A DNA stretch of 64,000 bases from CALLPQ01 sp039819545 (GCA_039819545.1 JBCBRS010000001.1:124001-188000), one strand, 5' to 3'. Counted from the stretch's first letter, positions 35,585 through 43,948 are shown. Numbers and translations: made by a program. Notes: generated by a model not told the origin, from the letters alone.

Positions 35585-37069
35585 ATGATGGCGATGTCCC
35601 CTGTTTTTCCCGCAAAGAAAATTTTGAAATCAACCGGTCCATGGATCGGGCTCCTTGCGTTGGCCGCTGCGCTGGGGGCGTGCGGCGGTGGAAAAAAAAG
35701 TAATGATGAAACCTCTGATGAGGCGGTAGAAGCGCAGCTTCCGGTCAAGGACCCATTTCCGTCCACCTATGTTCCTTACACATCCACACCGACGCTAATT
35801 AAGAATGTCACCATCCTGACGGGCACCGGTGAGGTGATCGACAATGGGTCCGTCGCCATGGTTGATGGCAAGATTGCCGCCGTCGGTACACGGATCAGAA
35901 CACCCAAAGACGCAACCGTGATTGATGGGCAGGGCAAATGGGTGACCCCGGGTATTATCGACATTCACTCCCATTTGGGTGTTTATCCCTCGCCGTCCAA
36001 TCGATCCACGTCCGATGGTAATGAGGCCACATCACCCAATACCGCCGAGGTTTGGGCGGAACATTCGGTCTGGCCGCAGGATGCGGGCTTTACCCGGGCG
36101 CTTGCGGGCGGTGTCACATCGCTTATGGTCCTGCCGGGTTCCGCCAATTTGTTCGGCGGGCGGACAATCACGTTAAAGAATGTGCCATCGCGCACGGTAC
36201 AGGGCATGAAGTTTCCGGGCGCGCCTTACGGGATTAAAATGGCATGCGGGGAGAATCCAAAGCGGGTTTATGCAAGCCGGGGTCCGGCGACGCGTATGGC
36301 CAGTTTTGCCCATTACCGGCGCGGCTGGATTGATGCCAAAGCCTATAAAAAGAAATGGGCGGACTATGCCGAGAAGATCGAAAAGGGCGGTGATGATGCC
36401 AAAAAAGCCGAACCGCCGAAGCAGGATCTGAAGCTCGAAACACTGGCCGGTGTGCTGGACGGGGAGATTACCGTTCATATGCATTGTTACCGTGCGGATG
36501 AAATGGTGCAGGTGCTCGATATGGCCAAGGAGTTTGGGTACAAGGTTGGCACGTTCCATCACGGGATTGAAGCGTACAAAATCGCCGACTTCCTGTCGGA
36601 AAACAAAACATGCGCGGCGGTCTGGGCAGACTGGTGGGGCTTCAAGCTTGAAGCCTACGATACGGTTGGGGCCAACGCGGCGTTGATCCATGATCAACCT
36701 AATGGCTGTGCGATCATCCATAGTGATAGCGACGTTGGTATTCAGATGCTCAATCAGGAGGCGGCGAAAGCCATGGCCTCCGGTGTGCGGGCCGGGCTAA
36801 AAATCAAACCGGAAGAAGCCATTTCCTGGATTACCCTGAACCCCGCCAAGGCTATGGGTATCGCCGATAAGACAGGCTCGCTCGAAGAGGGTAAGATGGC
36901 TGATCTCGTGGTGTGGACGCGCGATCCGTTCTCGGTCTATGCCAAGGCGGAAAAGGTGTTTGTGGACGGCGCTCTACTCTATGATCGAACGGACCCGGCG
37001 CGTTCACCGCGGATGGATTTTGAACTTGGGCAGTATGAAAACGGATTTACCGGCGGCGCCGGGCAGTAG
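35585..37069 (+). CDS. Exported amidohydrolase lipoprotein
   Basis: A 494-residue amidohydrolase-superfamily protein tethered as a lipoprotein. The lipobox is AALGAC, with Cys near residue 33, followed by a Gly/Lys/Ser/Asp-rich linker. The metal-binding HxH is present (VTPGIIDIHSHLGVYPSP), a later His is in GTFHHGIEAYKI, and the conserved Asp is in IIHSDSDVGIQMLN. The C-terminal GSLEEGKMADLVVWTRDPF closes the small beta domain, as in imidazolonepropionase-like enzymes. A Lys-rich insertion (around KKKWADYAEKIEKGGDDAKK) is unusual. The next gene, 70 bases downstream, is a paralogue. Substrate unknown; a periplasmic peptide or cyclic amide would fit. Confidence 0.88.
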   Translation: MMAMSPVFPAKKILKSTGPWIGLLALAAALGACGGGKKSNDETSDEAVEAQLPVKDPFPSTYVPYTSTPTLIKNVTILTGTGEVIDNGSVAMVDGKIAAVGTRIRTPKDATVIDGQGKWVTPGIIDIHSHLGVYPSPSNRSTSDGNEATSPNTAEVWAEHSVWPQDAGFTRALAGGVTSLMVLPGSANLFGGRTITLKNVPSRTVQGMKFPGAPYGIKMACGENPKRVYASRGPATRMASFAHYRRGWIDAKAYKKKWADYAEKIEKGGDDAKKAEPPKQDLKLETLAGVLDGEITVHMHCYRADEMVQVLDMAKEFGYKVGTFHHGIEAYKIADFLSENKTCAAVWADWWGFKLEAYDTVGANAALIHDQPNGCAIIHSDSDVGIQMLNQEAAKAMASGVRAGLKIKPEEAISWITLNPAKAMGIADKTGSLEEGKMADLVVWTRDPFSVYAKAEKVFVDGALLYDRTDPARSPRMDFELGQYENGFTGGAGQ

Positions 37070-37139
37070 AAATCAGCCAGCAGCGCCTCAACGCATCACA
37101 AGCCGGAAATGCCGTCTTCGCATAAGTCAGGATAATGCC

Positions 37140-38504
37140 ATGACAACTCGAATTTATTTTCCTTCTCTCGCTATCGCTCGGTCGGGCGTGTTGGGTTTGA
37201 TTGCAGCCATGACTGCTACCATGATCTCCAGCCCGGATGTTCATGCCCAAACGGCCAGTGGCCAGGTGGACCGTGGACAGACCATCGCGATTATGGACGG
37301 GGAAGTTCATACCGTGACCGGCACCGTGATTGAGGCTGGTGACGTGATCATCCGTGGGGGGCGGATTGTGGAGGTGGGTAGTGATCTGACAGCGCCTGAT
37401 GGTGCGCAGATTATCAATGCCGATGGGCGTATCGTAACGCCGGGTATCATAGCGCCCTTCTCCTCCCTTGGGCTGGCGGAGATTTCCGCGGTTGCCGATT
37501 CTAATGATGCCGGGCCGGACCGGTCGTTTGAATTGGGGGCGAGCCTTGATGCCGGAGATGCCTTTAATCCTGCATCGACGTTGATCCCGATCAACCGGGC
37601 TGGCGGTGTCACCCGGGCGGTGAGTGTCCCCAATGTGGGCGGCTCGCTCTTTGGCGGCAAAGCGATTTTTGTTGATCTCACTGGGGAGGCGGGCTCGGTT
37701 TTCAAACGCGACGTGGGCCAGACCTTGATCCTTAATGCCGGCGGTGCCAATCGGGCTGGTGGGACTCGCATGGGCGCCTATGCGCTTGCGCGCGAAATGC
37801 TGGAGGAGGCACAACTTTTTGCTAACGACCCGGCGGGGTATCGGCGCCTTGTCACAGATGGTCGGTACACGGTCAGTGATTTGCGCGCCCTTGGTCCCGT
37901 TCTGTCGGGGGAGGTGCCGCTCTTTGTGGTTGTCCACCGTGCCGTCGACATTCGTAATGTAATTCGTATGAAGAGTGATTTCGGTCTCAATATTATTCTT
38001 GTGGGCGCAGCCGAGGGCTGGCGGGAGGCGGCGGCGCTGGCGGCTGCCAATGTGCCGGTCATCATCGATGGGCTTGCCAATCTACCGCAGAATTTCGAGA
38101 CGCTATCGGCCACGCTGCGCAACGCCGCCCTCCTCAACCAGGCGGGTGTCACCATTGGGTTCTACAACCCGCAAGGCTTCGGCGATCATAATTTGCGCTT
38201 GTTGCCGCAAATGGCAGGGAATGCGGTTGCGGAGGGGCTGCCGTTTGACGCTGCCCTCGCGGCACTGACGCTGGGCCCAGCGACAATGTTTGGTCTTGAT
38301 GGAGAGATGGGATCGCTCGAAGCGGGCAAGCGCGCGGACGTGGTTGTGTGGGATGGTGATCCGTTGGAGGTGACGAGTGCGCCGGTTGCTGTTCTGATCG
38401 ATGGTAAGGTGCAGGACCTGAACAACCGCCAGCAAATGCTGCTGGACCGCTACCGAACGCTCGACCGCGGGACACTGCCCCACGCCTATCGAGGCGCCAA
38501 TTAA
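37140..38504 (+). CDS. Amidohydrolase-like exported protein lacking the HxH metal site
   Basis: A 454-residue paralogue of the preceding protein, with a standard signal peptide (SGVLGLIAAMTATMISSPDV, cleavage near VHAQT). The start has AGGA upstream; longer frames run back into the first gene. The family frame is intact at both ends (GRIVTPGIIAPFSSLGLAEI and GSLEAGKRADVVVWDGDPLE). Where active members have HxH after TPGI, this protein has APFSSLG, and I see no later metal His at the usual place. It therefore probably lacks the binuclear metal site and may act as a partner of the upstream enzyme. Such pairs occur in other bacteria, but their joint role is unclear. Confidence 0.86.
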   Translation: MTTRIYFPSLAIARSGVLGLIAAMTATMISSPDVHAQTASGQVDRGQTIAIMDGEVHTVTGTVIEAGDVIIRGGRIVEVGSDLTAPDGAQIINADGRIVTPGIIAPFSSLGLAEISAVADSNDAGPDRSFELGASLDAGDAFNPASTLIPINRAGGVTRAVSVPNVGGSLFGGKAIFVDLTGEAGSVFKRDVGQTLILNAGGANRAGGTRMGAYALAREMLEEAQLFANDPAGYRRLVTDGRYTVSDLRALGPVLSGEVPLFVVVHRAVDIRNVIRMKSDFGLNIILVGAAEGWREAAALAAANVPVIIDGLANLPQNFETLSATLRNAALLNQAGVTIGFYNPQGFGDHNLRLLPQMAGNAVAEGLPFDAALAALTLGPATMFGLDGEMGSLEAGKRADVVVWDGDPLEVTSAPVAVLIDGKVQDLNNRQQMLLDRYRTLDRGTLPHAYRGAN

Positions 38505-38574
38505 CGCCAGTTTGGAAACTCTTTTATTGAGTATTATCGCCGTTGAGCTGGCGAGGTAATAGCAAAAAGTCGGT

Positions 38575-39020
38575 GTCTGGATTACGGTCTAGGGCAATAT
38601 TTTATCTTATCAACGAAAACCGTAATCACGGGCAACGGTAGCGCCGACCCACGATCTGTTGATACATCCTCCGTACCTCAATTAGGTGACCCCGGATCAA
38701 GTCCGGGGATACGGCGTACATATAAACCCGCATTCCCGGGCAAGCGGAGCGACGACCCGGGAACTGCTGATGCATTCTGCGTACTCAAGTCAAAAGACCC
38801 CGGGTCTTCGCCCGGGGATACGGCGTACCTACAAATCCGTATTCCCGGGCGAGCTTAGCGCAGACCCGGGAACTGTTGATGCATTCTGCGTACCCCAATT
38901 CGGAGTCCCCGGGTCTTCGCCCGGGGATACGGGGAGTGGTTGCCAAATCAGGAGCCGTGGATACGGAACACGTCTCGAGGTCAAAGGCCGTTTTCACGGG
39001 CAAGCGTAGCGCCGACCGGG
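38575..39020. repeat. Tandem array of about four GC-palindromic repeat units of about 109 bp
   Basis: Units begin at 38688, 38796 and 38905, with a more diverged unit before them from about 38575. Each has CCCCGGGTCTTCGCCCGGGG (or CCGGATCAAGTCCGG) as a hairpin, ATACGGCGTAC, a second palindromic part ATTCCCGGGCRAGC...GACCCGGGAACTG, and TTGATGCATTCTGCGTAC. Units 1-3 are well conserved, the first and last are eroded. Similar short palindromic repeats occur dispersed in alphaproteobacterial genomes; the tandem form here is notable. A partial copy lies at 16524-16560. Confidence 0.85.
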
Positions 39021-39094
39021 GATTTGTCTCCGTGATTTCGGCGCCTGCTGACAGTCACCTCGCATCAGAAAACAAGATCTGGGTAGAGCCCTTG

Positions 39095-39201
39095 AGCGTG
39101 TTCACAAAAAGTGTGATCGTCTATGACTCCCATCCATCGACTTGGGTTCGAACGCGCGAACCCTAAAAAATCTAGACTGCATTTACTTTTTGTGAACGCG
39201 C
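39095..39201 (-). repeat. MITE-like dispersed repeat, copy 2 (with terminal inverted repeats)
   Basis: An element of about 106 bases bounded by GCGTGTTCACAAAAAGT (39096-39112) and the inverted ACTTTTTGTGAACGCGC (39185-39201), 16 of 17 bases matching. The core matches the element at 16616-16700 in reverse orientation at about 74 of 85 positions. The element ends one base before the stop codon of the adjacent lipoprotein gene. It has no coding capacity. Size, terminal inverted repeats and dispersal suit a miniature transposable element. Confidence 0.65.
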
Positions 39202-39202
39202 A

Positions 39203-39532
39203 CTAGAAATTCTGGTCTTCGCCAAGAATGGTCCCGTCGCGGGTTGTGTAGTCGTCATAATCGCGGCGGCATTGCTGAAGGCCGGCCCGCCAGCCAGCGC
39301 GATAGGCCTTATCCTCATCGAAGGCAAAATCATCGCGTACCCGGCGGGTTGAAAAGCTCTTGTCGGATTCGTTTACCGTCTGGCAACCATCACTGAACCC
39401 GGCCACGTACCCCGGTTCCTCTTGCATGGTGGAGACGTCTTCGGTGGCACATCCGGTAAGCACAAGAGCACCGAGAATGCCAGGGGCACAACTGGCCCGG
39501 AATAAAACGAATGTCCTGAATAGCGCCGCCAT
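39203..39532 (-). CDS. Small lipoprotein, unknown function
   Basis: A 109-residue predicted lipoprotein with lipobox VLTGC (Cys near residue 28) after a hydrophobic stretch (APGILGALVLTG). The mature part is short, charged and rich in Asp and Tyr: EPGYVAGFSDGCQTVNES and then EDKAYRAGWRAGLQQCRRDY. The spaced YxxGxxxGC/YxxGWxxG pattern recalls small exported repeat proteins with GYxxG-type motifs, but I recognise no named family. Two Cys in the mature part could form a disulfide. The ATG has GAGGG upstream. A MITE-like element lies directly after the stop. Confidence 0.72.
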   Translation of the reverse strand: MAALFRTFVLFRASCAPGILGALVLTGCATEDVSTMQEEPGYVAGFSDGCQTVNESDKSFSTRRVRDDFAFDEDKAYRAGWRAGLQQCRRDYDDYTTRDGTILGEDQNF

Positions 39533-39750
39533 ATTACCCTCATTCCTATGCATAGCGAGAGCATAGCAGAGCGGCTGCGGTTTGTATCGTGAATTGTGTT
39601 TAGGGTGTGCGCTGGGGCAGGCCCCGGTCCTGGCAAGTTATCTTTAACGGTGTTGAGCTAGGTTGCGCGCTGGGCAGTTAAAATTGCCTGTTGTTTTTAC
39701 GTGCGCGTTGCTGCCTTTTTTGTCGTGGCAAGCGCTCAGCGGAATGAGCC

Positions 39751-40962
39751 ATGACGCAGCCCGAGCTGACCCTTTCCCCGGCGCAAGATGCCCCTTCGGT
39801 ATCACTGGATGATGCGGTTGAACCGCAATCGGGTGTCAATCATGGGCCAATGACGGGCGCGCGCGTGCTGGTCGCGCGCAAGATGGCTGATATCGTTGTC
39901 TTGCCCGTGGGAATTCTGACCGCCAACGAACGCGCGCTTGCAGGCGATATTCTGCTGCAGATCCTTGACAAGGTTGACTATGATTTGCGCGTCGATCTTT
40001 CAGATCGTATCGCCCGGGTACCTGATGTGCCCGAAACGATCGTGAGGGCCCTAATCACTGACCGGCCGGATGTGGCCGCGCCCATTCTTGAGGGCATGGA
40101 AGTCATCAATGACAGTCTACTGATCGAATGCGTGCGCACCGGCGATCCTGCGCATCGGCTGATGGTGGCGCGGCGCTTTGGCCTGACCACCGCGGTCGCC
40201 GACGCGATCTTTGAGTATAATGAGCCTGACGTGGCCAAGCTCATCCTGCGCCGACCTGAATGCGCGCTGTCACAGACGGCCATTGAAACGCTCGTCAGTC
40301 GGTCGACCAATGATGAGACGCTGCAGGCGCTGTTGATTGAGCGCGATGAGTTGGAGCCGGCCCACGGCTTTATGATGTTCTGGTGGGTGGGTACAGCCAA
40401 CCGTCGGCGTATTCTGACGCGGTTCTCACTGGATCGCTCAACCATTCAGGAAGCCTTACAAGGGCTGTATCCTGTTATGCGCCTCATGCAGGAGCCCGAC
40501 GGTCTGGTGAAGGAAATCCTTGATCTGAACGACCGGCGCCATCGCCCGCGCGGTCTAAATGGCGAGGTTGTTTCTCTGGACGTGGTAAAACGCACCCTGG
40601 CGCTTGCCCGGCAATATCCGTCAGAGGAAATTATCGAAGCGCTCGGTATGATTGCAGGGATTAGCCGTGAGCTTGCGGCGCGCATCCTGCGTGATCCCGG
40701 CGGGGAGCCTTATGCGGTCATGTGCAAAAGTCTTGGCATTGCGCGCACGGACTTTTTTGAGTTTCTGTGTGGCCGTGCGGAGGGCGTCTTTGACGATGGC
40801 GGCGAGAGTGCGCTGAGCCCGGAGCGGGCCGAAGAGTTGCTTGACGTTTTTGATCGTATGGCCCGCGATTTTGCCCGCGCGGTCCTGCGCTATTGGGACT
40901 GGACCGGCAACCCGCGTATGGCTCGCATCACCCGGCTGGTTACGCAAAATACCACCCTATAA
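39751..40962 (+). CDS. DUF2336 protein (HEAT-like, unknown function)
   Basis: A 403-residue soluble, mostly helical protein of the DUF2336 family, which is restricted largely to alphaproteobacteria. The order of helical repeats is visible: a first segment LLQILDKVDYDLRVDLSDRI, then VPETIVRALITDRPDVAAPI, a helix with FEYNEPDVAKLILRRPECAL, and a C-terminal part with SRELAARILRDPGGEPYAVM. The YDLR...LSDRIARVPDVPET pattern is characteristic. A second member lies at 55.6 kb in this window. Function is not established; HEAT-like folding suggests protein binding. It is followed by a CtrA-type site and the ParA gene. Confidence 0.85.
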   Translation: MTQPELTLSPAQDAPSVSLDDAVEPQSGVNHGPMTGARVLVARKMADIVVLPVGILTANERALAGDILLQILDKVDYDLRVDLSDRIARVPDVPETIVRALITDRPDVAAPILEGMEVINDSLLIECVRTGDPAHRLMVARRFGLTTAVADAIFEYNEPDVAKLILRRPECALSQTAIETLVSRSTNDETLQALLIERDELEPAHGFMMFWWVGTANRRRILTRFSLDRSTIQEALQGLYPVMRLMQEPDGLVKEILDLNDRRHRPRGLNGEVVSLDVVKRTLALARQYPSEEIIEALGMIAGISRELAARILRDPGGEPYAVMCKSLGIARTDFFEFLCGRAEGVFDDGGESALSPERAEELLDVFDRMARDFARAVLRYWDWTGNPRMARITRLVTQNTTL

Positions 40963-41002
40963 TTACTCAGTAGTAAGATTATTATAATTCTTTTCTTGCC
41001 CA

Positions 41003-41017
41003 TTAATTGGCGTTTAA
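41003..41017. promoter_or_regulatory. Perfect CtrA-type site (TTAA-N7-TTAA)
   Basis: TTAATTGGCGTTTAA matches the full CtrA consensus exactly. It lies in the AT-rich 240-base gap, 189 bases upstream of the ParA start. CtrA is the master cell-cycle and motility regulator of many alphaproteobacteria. A match could occur by chance in AT-rich DNA, but its place ahead of a ParA-type gene is suggestive. Confidence 0.45.
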
Positions 41018-41124
41018 TCACTTTCTGTCAGAACAATTTTCGCACTGGTGGCGGCTTTGCGTATCTGAGTTGCTTCCGGTGCATTTTATTGAAATTTTCC
41101 TAAAATCGGTACACGGTTTATTTC

Positions 41125-41145
41125 GGGCCCTTAAGGGTTGGCCCG
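41125..41145. repeat. Nested inverted repeat upstream of parA
   Basis: CGGGCC (41125-41130) and GGCCCG (41140-41145) flank the perfect palindrome CCCTTAAGGG (41128-41137), 60-80 bases before the ParA start. It could be an operator or a binding site for the ribbon-helix-helix partner. Confidence 0.35.
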
Positions 41146-41205
41146 GTACAGTTCCCATCCGATAGATGAGGGCGCCGATAAGGTGCGCGCAAATGGGGAC
41201 GGTCA

Positions 41206-41988
41206 ATGTTTTCATCCATGCAGGTAATCGTCTTTGCCTCCCAAAAGGGTGGTTCAGGCAAGACAACGCTTTCCGGCCATGTGGCGGTGGAGGCGCAGCG
41301 CCAGGGCGCGGGGCCCGTGGCGCTGATTGACACCGATCCGCAAGGCTCACTCGCCAAATGGTGGAATGTGCGGTCCGATCCGGCCCCGGCTTTTATTCAA
41401 TCGGTATTTGTCAATCTCTATCAGGACCTTGACCGGGCCCGTAAAGATGGTTTCCGTCTTGTGGTTGTTGACACGCCCCCTGCGGTGACCCGGGCCATAT
41501 CCGAGGTCGTGACATTTGCGGACCTCGTGGTGGCCCCCACACGGCCAAGTCCCCATGATATGCGGGCGGTAGGTCCCACCGTGGATATTGTGGAGGGCAA
41601 AGGCAAGCCGCTGATCTTTGTGGTAAATGCCGCCACACAGCGCGCGCGCATTACCTCCGAAGCGGCAATTGCCTTATCACAGCATGGCACGGTTGCGCCG
41701 TCCATTATCCACAACCGGGTCGATTTTGCCGCCAGCATGATCGACGGACGCACAGTGATGGAAATTGACCCTGTGTGCCGCTCCGCGCTGGAAATTGGTG
41801 CGCTTTGGCAATATCTCGAAGAGCGTTTGCAGCGCCAGGAAGGCTATTCCGCCAGCCAGGGAATGGCTCGCCCGGGCCAGACAGCCCACGGTCGAATTTT
41901 TGGAGACCAACCCCAGACGATCCACGCGGCCATGCCGCCGATCCATGCCCGTCATTTTGGGCGCCGCCCGGTGGATGGAGCGCGGTAG
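41206..41988 (+). CDS. ParA-family ATPase
   Basis: A 260-residue deviant Walker-A ATPase of the ParA/MinD type. The P-loop is FASQKGGSGKTTLSGHVAVE with the signature Lys, the Walker A' is ALIDTDPQGSLAKWW and the Walker B is LVVVDTPPAVTRAISE. It is followed at once by a gene for a ribbon-helix-helix-like protein, the arrangement of compact ParA/RHH partition modules. It is not the main chromosomal parA, as no ParB or origin genes are nearby. It could position a protein or DNA. The last 40 residues are specific to this gene. RBS GGGGACGG precedes the ATG. Confidence 0.87.
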   Translation: MFSSMQVIVFASQKGGSGKTTLSGHVAVEAQRQGAGPVALIDTDPQGSLAKWWNVRSDPAPAFIQSVFVNLYQDLDRARKDGFRLVVVDTPPAVTRAISEVVTFADLVVAPTRPSPHDMRAVGPTVDIVEGKGKPLIFVVNAATQRARITSEAAIALSQHGTVAPSIIHNRVDFAASMIDGRTVMEIDPVCRSALEIGALWQYLEERLQRQEGYSASQGMARPGQTAHGRIFGDQPQTIHAAMPPIHARHFGRRPVDGAR

Positions 41989-42003
41989 TTGGGAACGGAC
42001 GTC

Positions 42004-42450
42004 ATGACGAACAACCAGGAATTTGCCGCCCTCGACGCGGGGTTGCTCGCGCGCAAGGGGGAGGCGATGCCGGCCCTGTCCAATGCCACCAAGACTCTCA
42101 CCGATACGGGGCTGTTTGCGCCGGTGCACCCGCTGACAGCGCTGCGCCCCGCGCCGCAAAGGGCGAGGGCGTCCTCGCAGGCGCAACACCGCAGCAGCAG
42201 CGAAAGTCCCGCGACCGAACCAGCGCCCGTGGCGTCGCCTTCACAAGCCGCCGCCGCCATGACCGCGCGGATCAGTTTTCGTTTGCCCATGGATGACTAT
42301 CTGCGTCTGAAAATGGCGACCCAGCTCATCAGTAAGGCGGGGCGCGATATCATGATTGACGCGCTAAGCGACTATCTTGATCGCCATGACGTGCCAGATC
42401 TTGGCGGATGTGAATGTCTGAAGATGCCAGCAAGCGATGAACGGTCCTAG
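42004..42450 (+). CDS. Ribbon-helix-helix-like partner of ParA
   Basis: A 148-residue protein. The first 85 residues are Ala/Pro/Ser-rich and probably disordered. Residues about 88-130 read RISFRLPMDDYLRLKMATQL and then SKAGRDIMIDALSDYLDRHD. This fits a ribbon-helix-helix fold: a beta strand, two helices, and the typical spacing of IxFRLPxxxYxxLK. Such proteins bind DNA as dimers and serve as the ParB-like partner and autorepressor of small ParA systems. I start at the ATG with GGGAACGG upstream; a TTG five codons earlier is possible. It begins 15 bases after parA, in one operon. Fold and partnership are inferred. Confidence 0.68.
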   Translation: MTNNQEFAALDAGLLARKGEAMPALSNATKTLTDTGLFAPVHPLTALRPAPQRARASSQAQHRSSSESPATEPAPVASPSQAAAAMTARISFRLPMDDYLRLKMATQLISKAGRDIMIDALSDYLDRHDVPDLGGCECLKMPASDERS

Positions 42451-42737
42451 CGTTTAGCGCTTTAGGCATAGGCAATCTTTATACTGATTGATCAACACCT
42501 ATCCGGCATGAGGCTCGGCCCGTACGGGGATATGCTTTGTGCGTGCAGTCTTGAGAAAAGGCTGTGGGTTGCGGCGTTGATTTTCCCGGGCAATCTGTCA
42601 CAACTAAACAGACGGCGTTAGCCAACTGACACGCCGGTGTCGGGGGGCGCGTCCGTGGGAAGGGATATTGCGGATGCGGGCGGCAATCGCGCGCGCCGTA
42701 ATCCTCATTGGATAGGTTCGGAACAGGCGTTTTCCTG

Positions 42738-43214
42738 ATGCGGTTGGTTCTTCTTTCTGTGGCGCTTGGGGCCCTGTGGCTCCTGCTCTCGGGCTATTTC
42801 GATCACCCGCTTTTGCTGATTTTTGGTGCTTCTTCGGTGGCGCTGAGTGTCTATCTCGCCAAACGCGCCGGCGTGCTCGATCAAGAAGGCGTACCCGGCG
42901 GCGTTTTCCCGGGCATCTTTGCCTACTGGTGGTGGCTTTTTAACGAGATCGGTAAATCCAACATCGCCGTGGCGCGGCAGGTTCTGGCGCTTGAGCCGAA
43001 ACTATCGCCACGGATATTCCGTGTGCCGCTTACCCCGCGCAGTAATGTGGGCAAGGCAACCTTTGCGAACTCCATTACGCTAACGCCCGGCACGGTCAGT
43101 GTTCTCGTGGAGGAAGAGACGATTATCATCCATGCTCTGACGGAAGATCTTGCCAATGAGGCGGCGATCGCCGAAATGGGTGAGCGGGTTTGCGCGACAG
43201 AGGGGCAGGACTGA
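42738..43214 (+). CDS. mrpE: Cation/proton antiporter subunit E
   Basis: A 158-residue membrane protein of the MrpE/MnhE family, the small accessory subunit of the multi-subunit Na+(K+)/H+ antiporter. Two or three N-terminal helices (VLLSVALGALWLLLSGY, then PLLLIFGASSVALSVYLA) are followed by the conserved soluble part: TFANSITLTPGTVSVLVEEE is the family hallmark, as is the closing IIHALTEDLANEA. It is the first gene of the operon. A start at the ATG at 42738 fits the family length. The gap of about 290 bases upstream must carry the operon promoter; I found no clear operator there. Confidence 0.93.
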   Translation: MRLVLLSVALGALWLLLSGYFDHPLLLIFGASSVALSVYLAKRAGVLDQEGVPGGVFPGIFAYWWWLFNEIGKSNIAVARQVLALEPKLSPRIFRVPLTPRSNVGKATFANSITLTPGTVSVLVEEETIIIHALTEDLANEAAIAEMGERVCATEGQD

Positions 43215-43217
43215 TCC

Positions 43218-43601
43218 ATGTTCGTTGCCGCCACCATTGCCATTTTGATCAGTATGATTCTCGCGCTGGTGCGGGCCTTTGCCGGGCCAACACTTTATGA
43301 TCGTATCCTTGCGGGCAATAGCTTTGGGACCAAGACCGTTCTGTTGATTGGGGTCATGGGGTATTTAACCGGACGGCCCGACTTTCTTGATATTGCCCTT
43401 GTCTATGCTCTGATCAATTTTGCTGGGACCATCGCCATACTGAAGTTTTTTCGCTACCGCACCTTGTCAGCGCCCATGGATGGCAAACTGATCGACCGCC
43501 CGCAGTTTGGCTTGAGCAAGGAGGGTGGTCTCATCGTTCGAGACCGCACTAACCTTAAGAATGCGGTGCCCACGGAGCAAAATGGGGAGCGCGTGACATG
43601 A
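43218..43601 (+). CDS. mrpF: Cation/proton antiporter subunit F
   Basis: A 127-residue membrane protein of the MrpF/MnhF family with three helices. The diagnostic part is ALVRAFAGPTLYDRILAGNS, then LIGVMGYLTGRPDFLDIALV and YALINFAGTIAILKFF. Normal members are about 90 residues; here a charged C-terminal tail of about 35 residues follows (FGLSKEGGLIVRDRTNLKN). It starts 3 bases after mrpE and overlaps mrpG by 4 bases, so translation is coupled. It acts within the antiporter complex in the inner membrane. Confidence 0.92.
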   Translation: MFVAATIAILISMILALVRAFAGPTLYDRILAGNSFGTKTVLLIGVMGYLTGRPDFLDIALVYALINFAGTIAILKFFRYRTLSAPMDGKLIDRPQFGLSKEGGLIVRDRTNLKNAVPTEQNGERVT

Positions 43602-43948
43602 TCGAGCTTTTGCGCGACGGATTTTCCTGGGGATTTATCCTTGCGGGAAGTGCCTTTGTGATTATCGGATGTGTCGGCCTTGTCAGGTTTCCGGATTTTT
43701 ACACGCGCTTGCACCCTGCCGGTGTCACCGACACCGCCGGGGCAGAACTGATCCTGATCGGCATGGCTCTCCAGGCGCCAACTTGGCTTATCGCCGTGAA
43801 GGTCGGGCTCATCATGGCCTTTCTTTTTCTGACCAGCCCTGTGGCAACCCATGCCATCGCCCATGCAGCGTGGGTCAGTCGGCTCGCGCCGATGACGGGT
43901 GCTGATCTTTCTTACGGCGATGACGAGCTGGAGGAGCCCGATGTCTGA
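43598..43948 (+). CDS. mrpG: Cation/proton antiporter subunit G
   Basis: A 116-residue protein of the MrpG/MnhG family with three membrane helices. It shows GSAFVIIGCVGLVRFPDFYT, then RLHPAGVTDTAGAELILIGM, in which RFPDxYTRLHxxGxxDTxG is the family signature. The C-terminal helix ends in AHAAWVSRLAP. It overlaps mrpF by 4 bases and the next gene by 8 bases. Its predicted job is structural, as part of the small-subunit end of the complex. Confidence 0.93.
   Translation: MIELLRDGFSWGFILAGSAFVIIGCVGLVRFPDFYTRLHPAGVTDTAGAELILIGMALQAPTWLIAVKVGLIMAFLFLTSPVATHAIAHAAWVSRLAPMTGADLSYGDDELEEPDV

Larger units (their letters stand above)
38505..39202. other. Repeat-rich intergenic region
   Basis: About 700 bases without a real gene. 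It holds the tandem palindromic repeat (38575-39020) and copy 2 of the MITE-like element (39095-39201). Open frames here translate the repeats and are not convincing as genes. Confidence 0.75.

Noticed and set aside
37047..37937. Minus-strand open frame of 296 codons
   Set aside because: Antisense to the second amidohydrolase-like gene; composition is unlike any protein and no motif is present.
38575..39020. Spaced palindromic repeats as a possible CRISPR array
   Set aside because: The units are about 109 bp, conserved over most of their length, with no unique spacers, and no cas genes are near.
39130..39170. GGGTTCGAAC sequence resembling a tRNA T-arm
   Set aside because: No acceptor stem, D-arm or anticodon arm can be folded around it, and it occurs in both copies of the repeat element.
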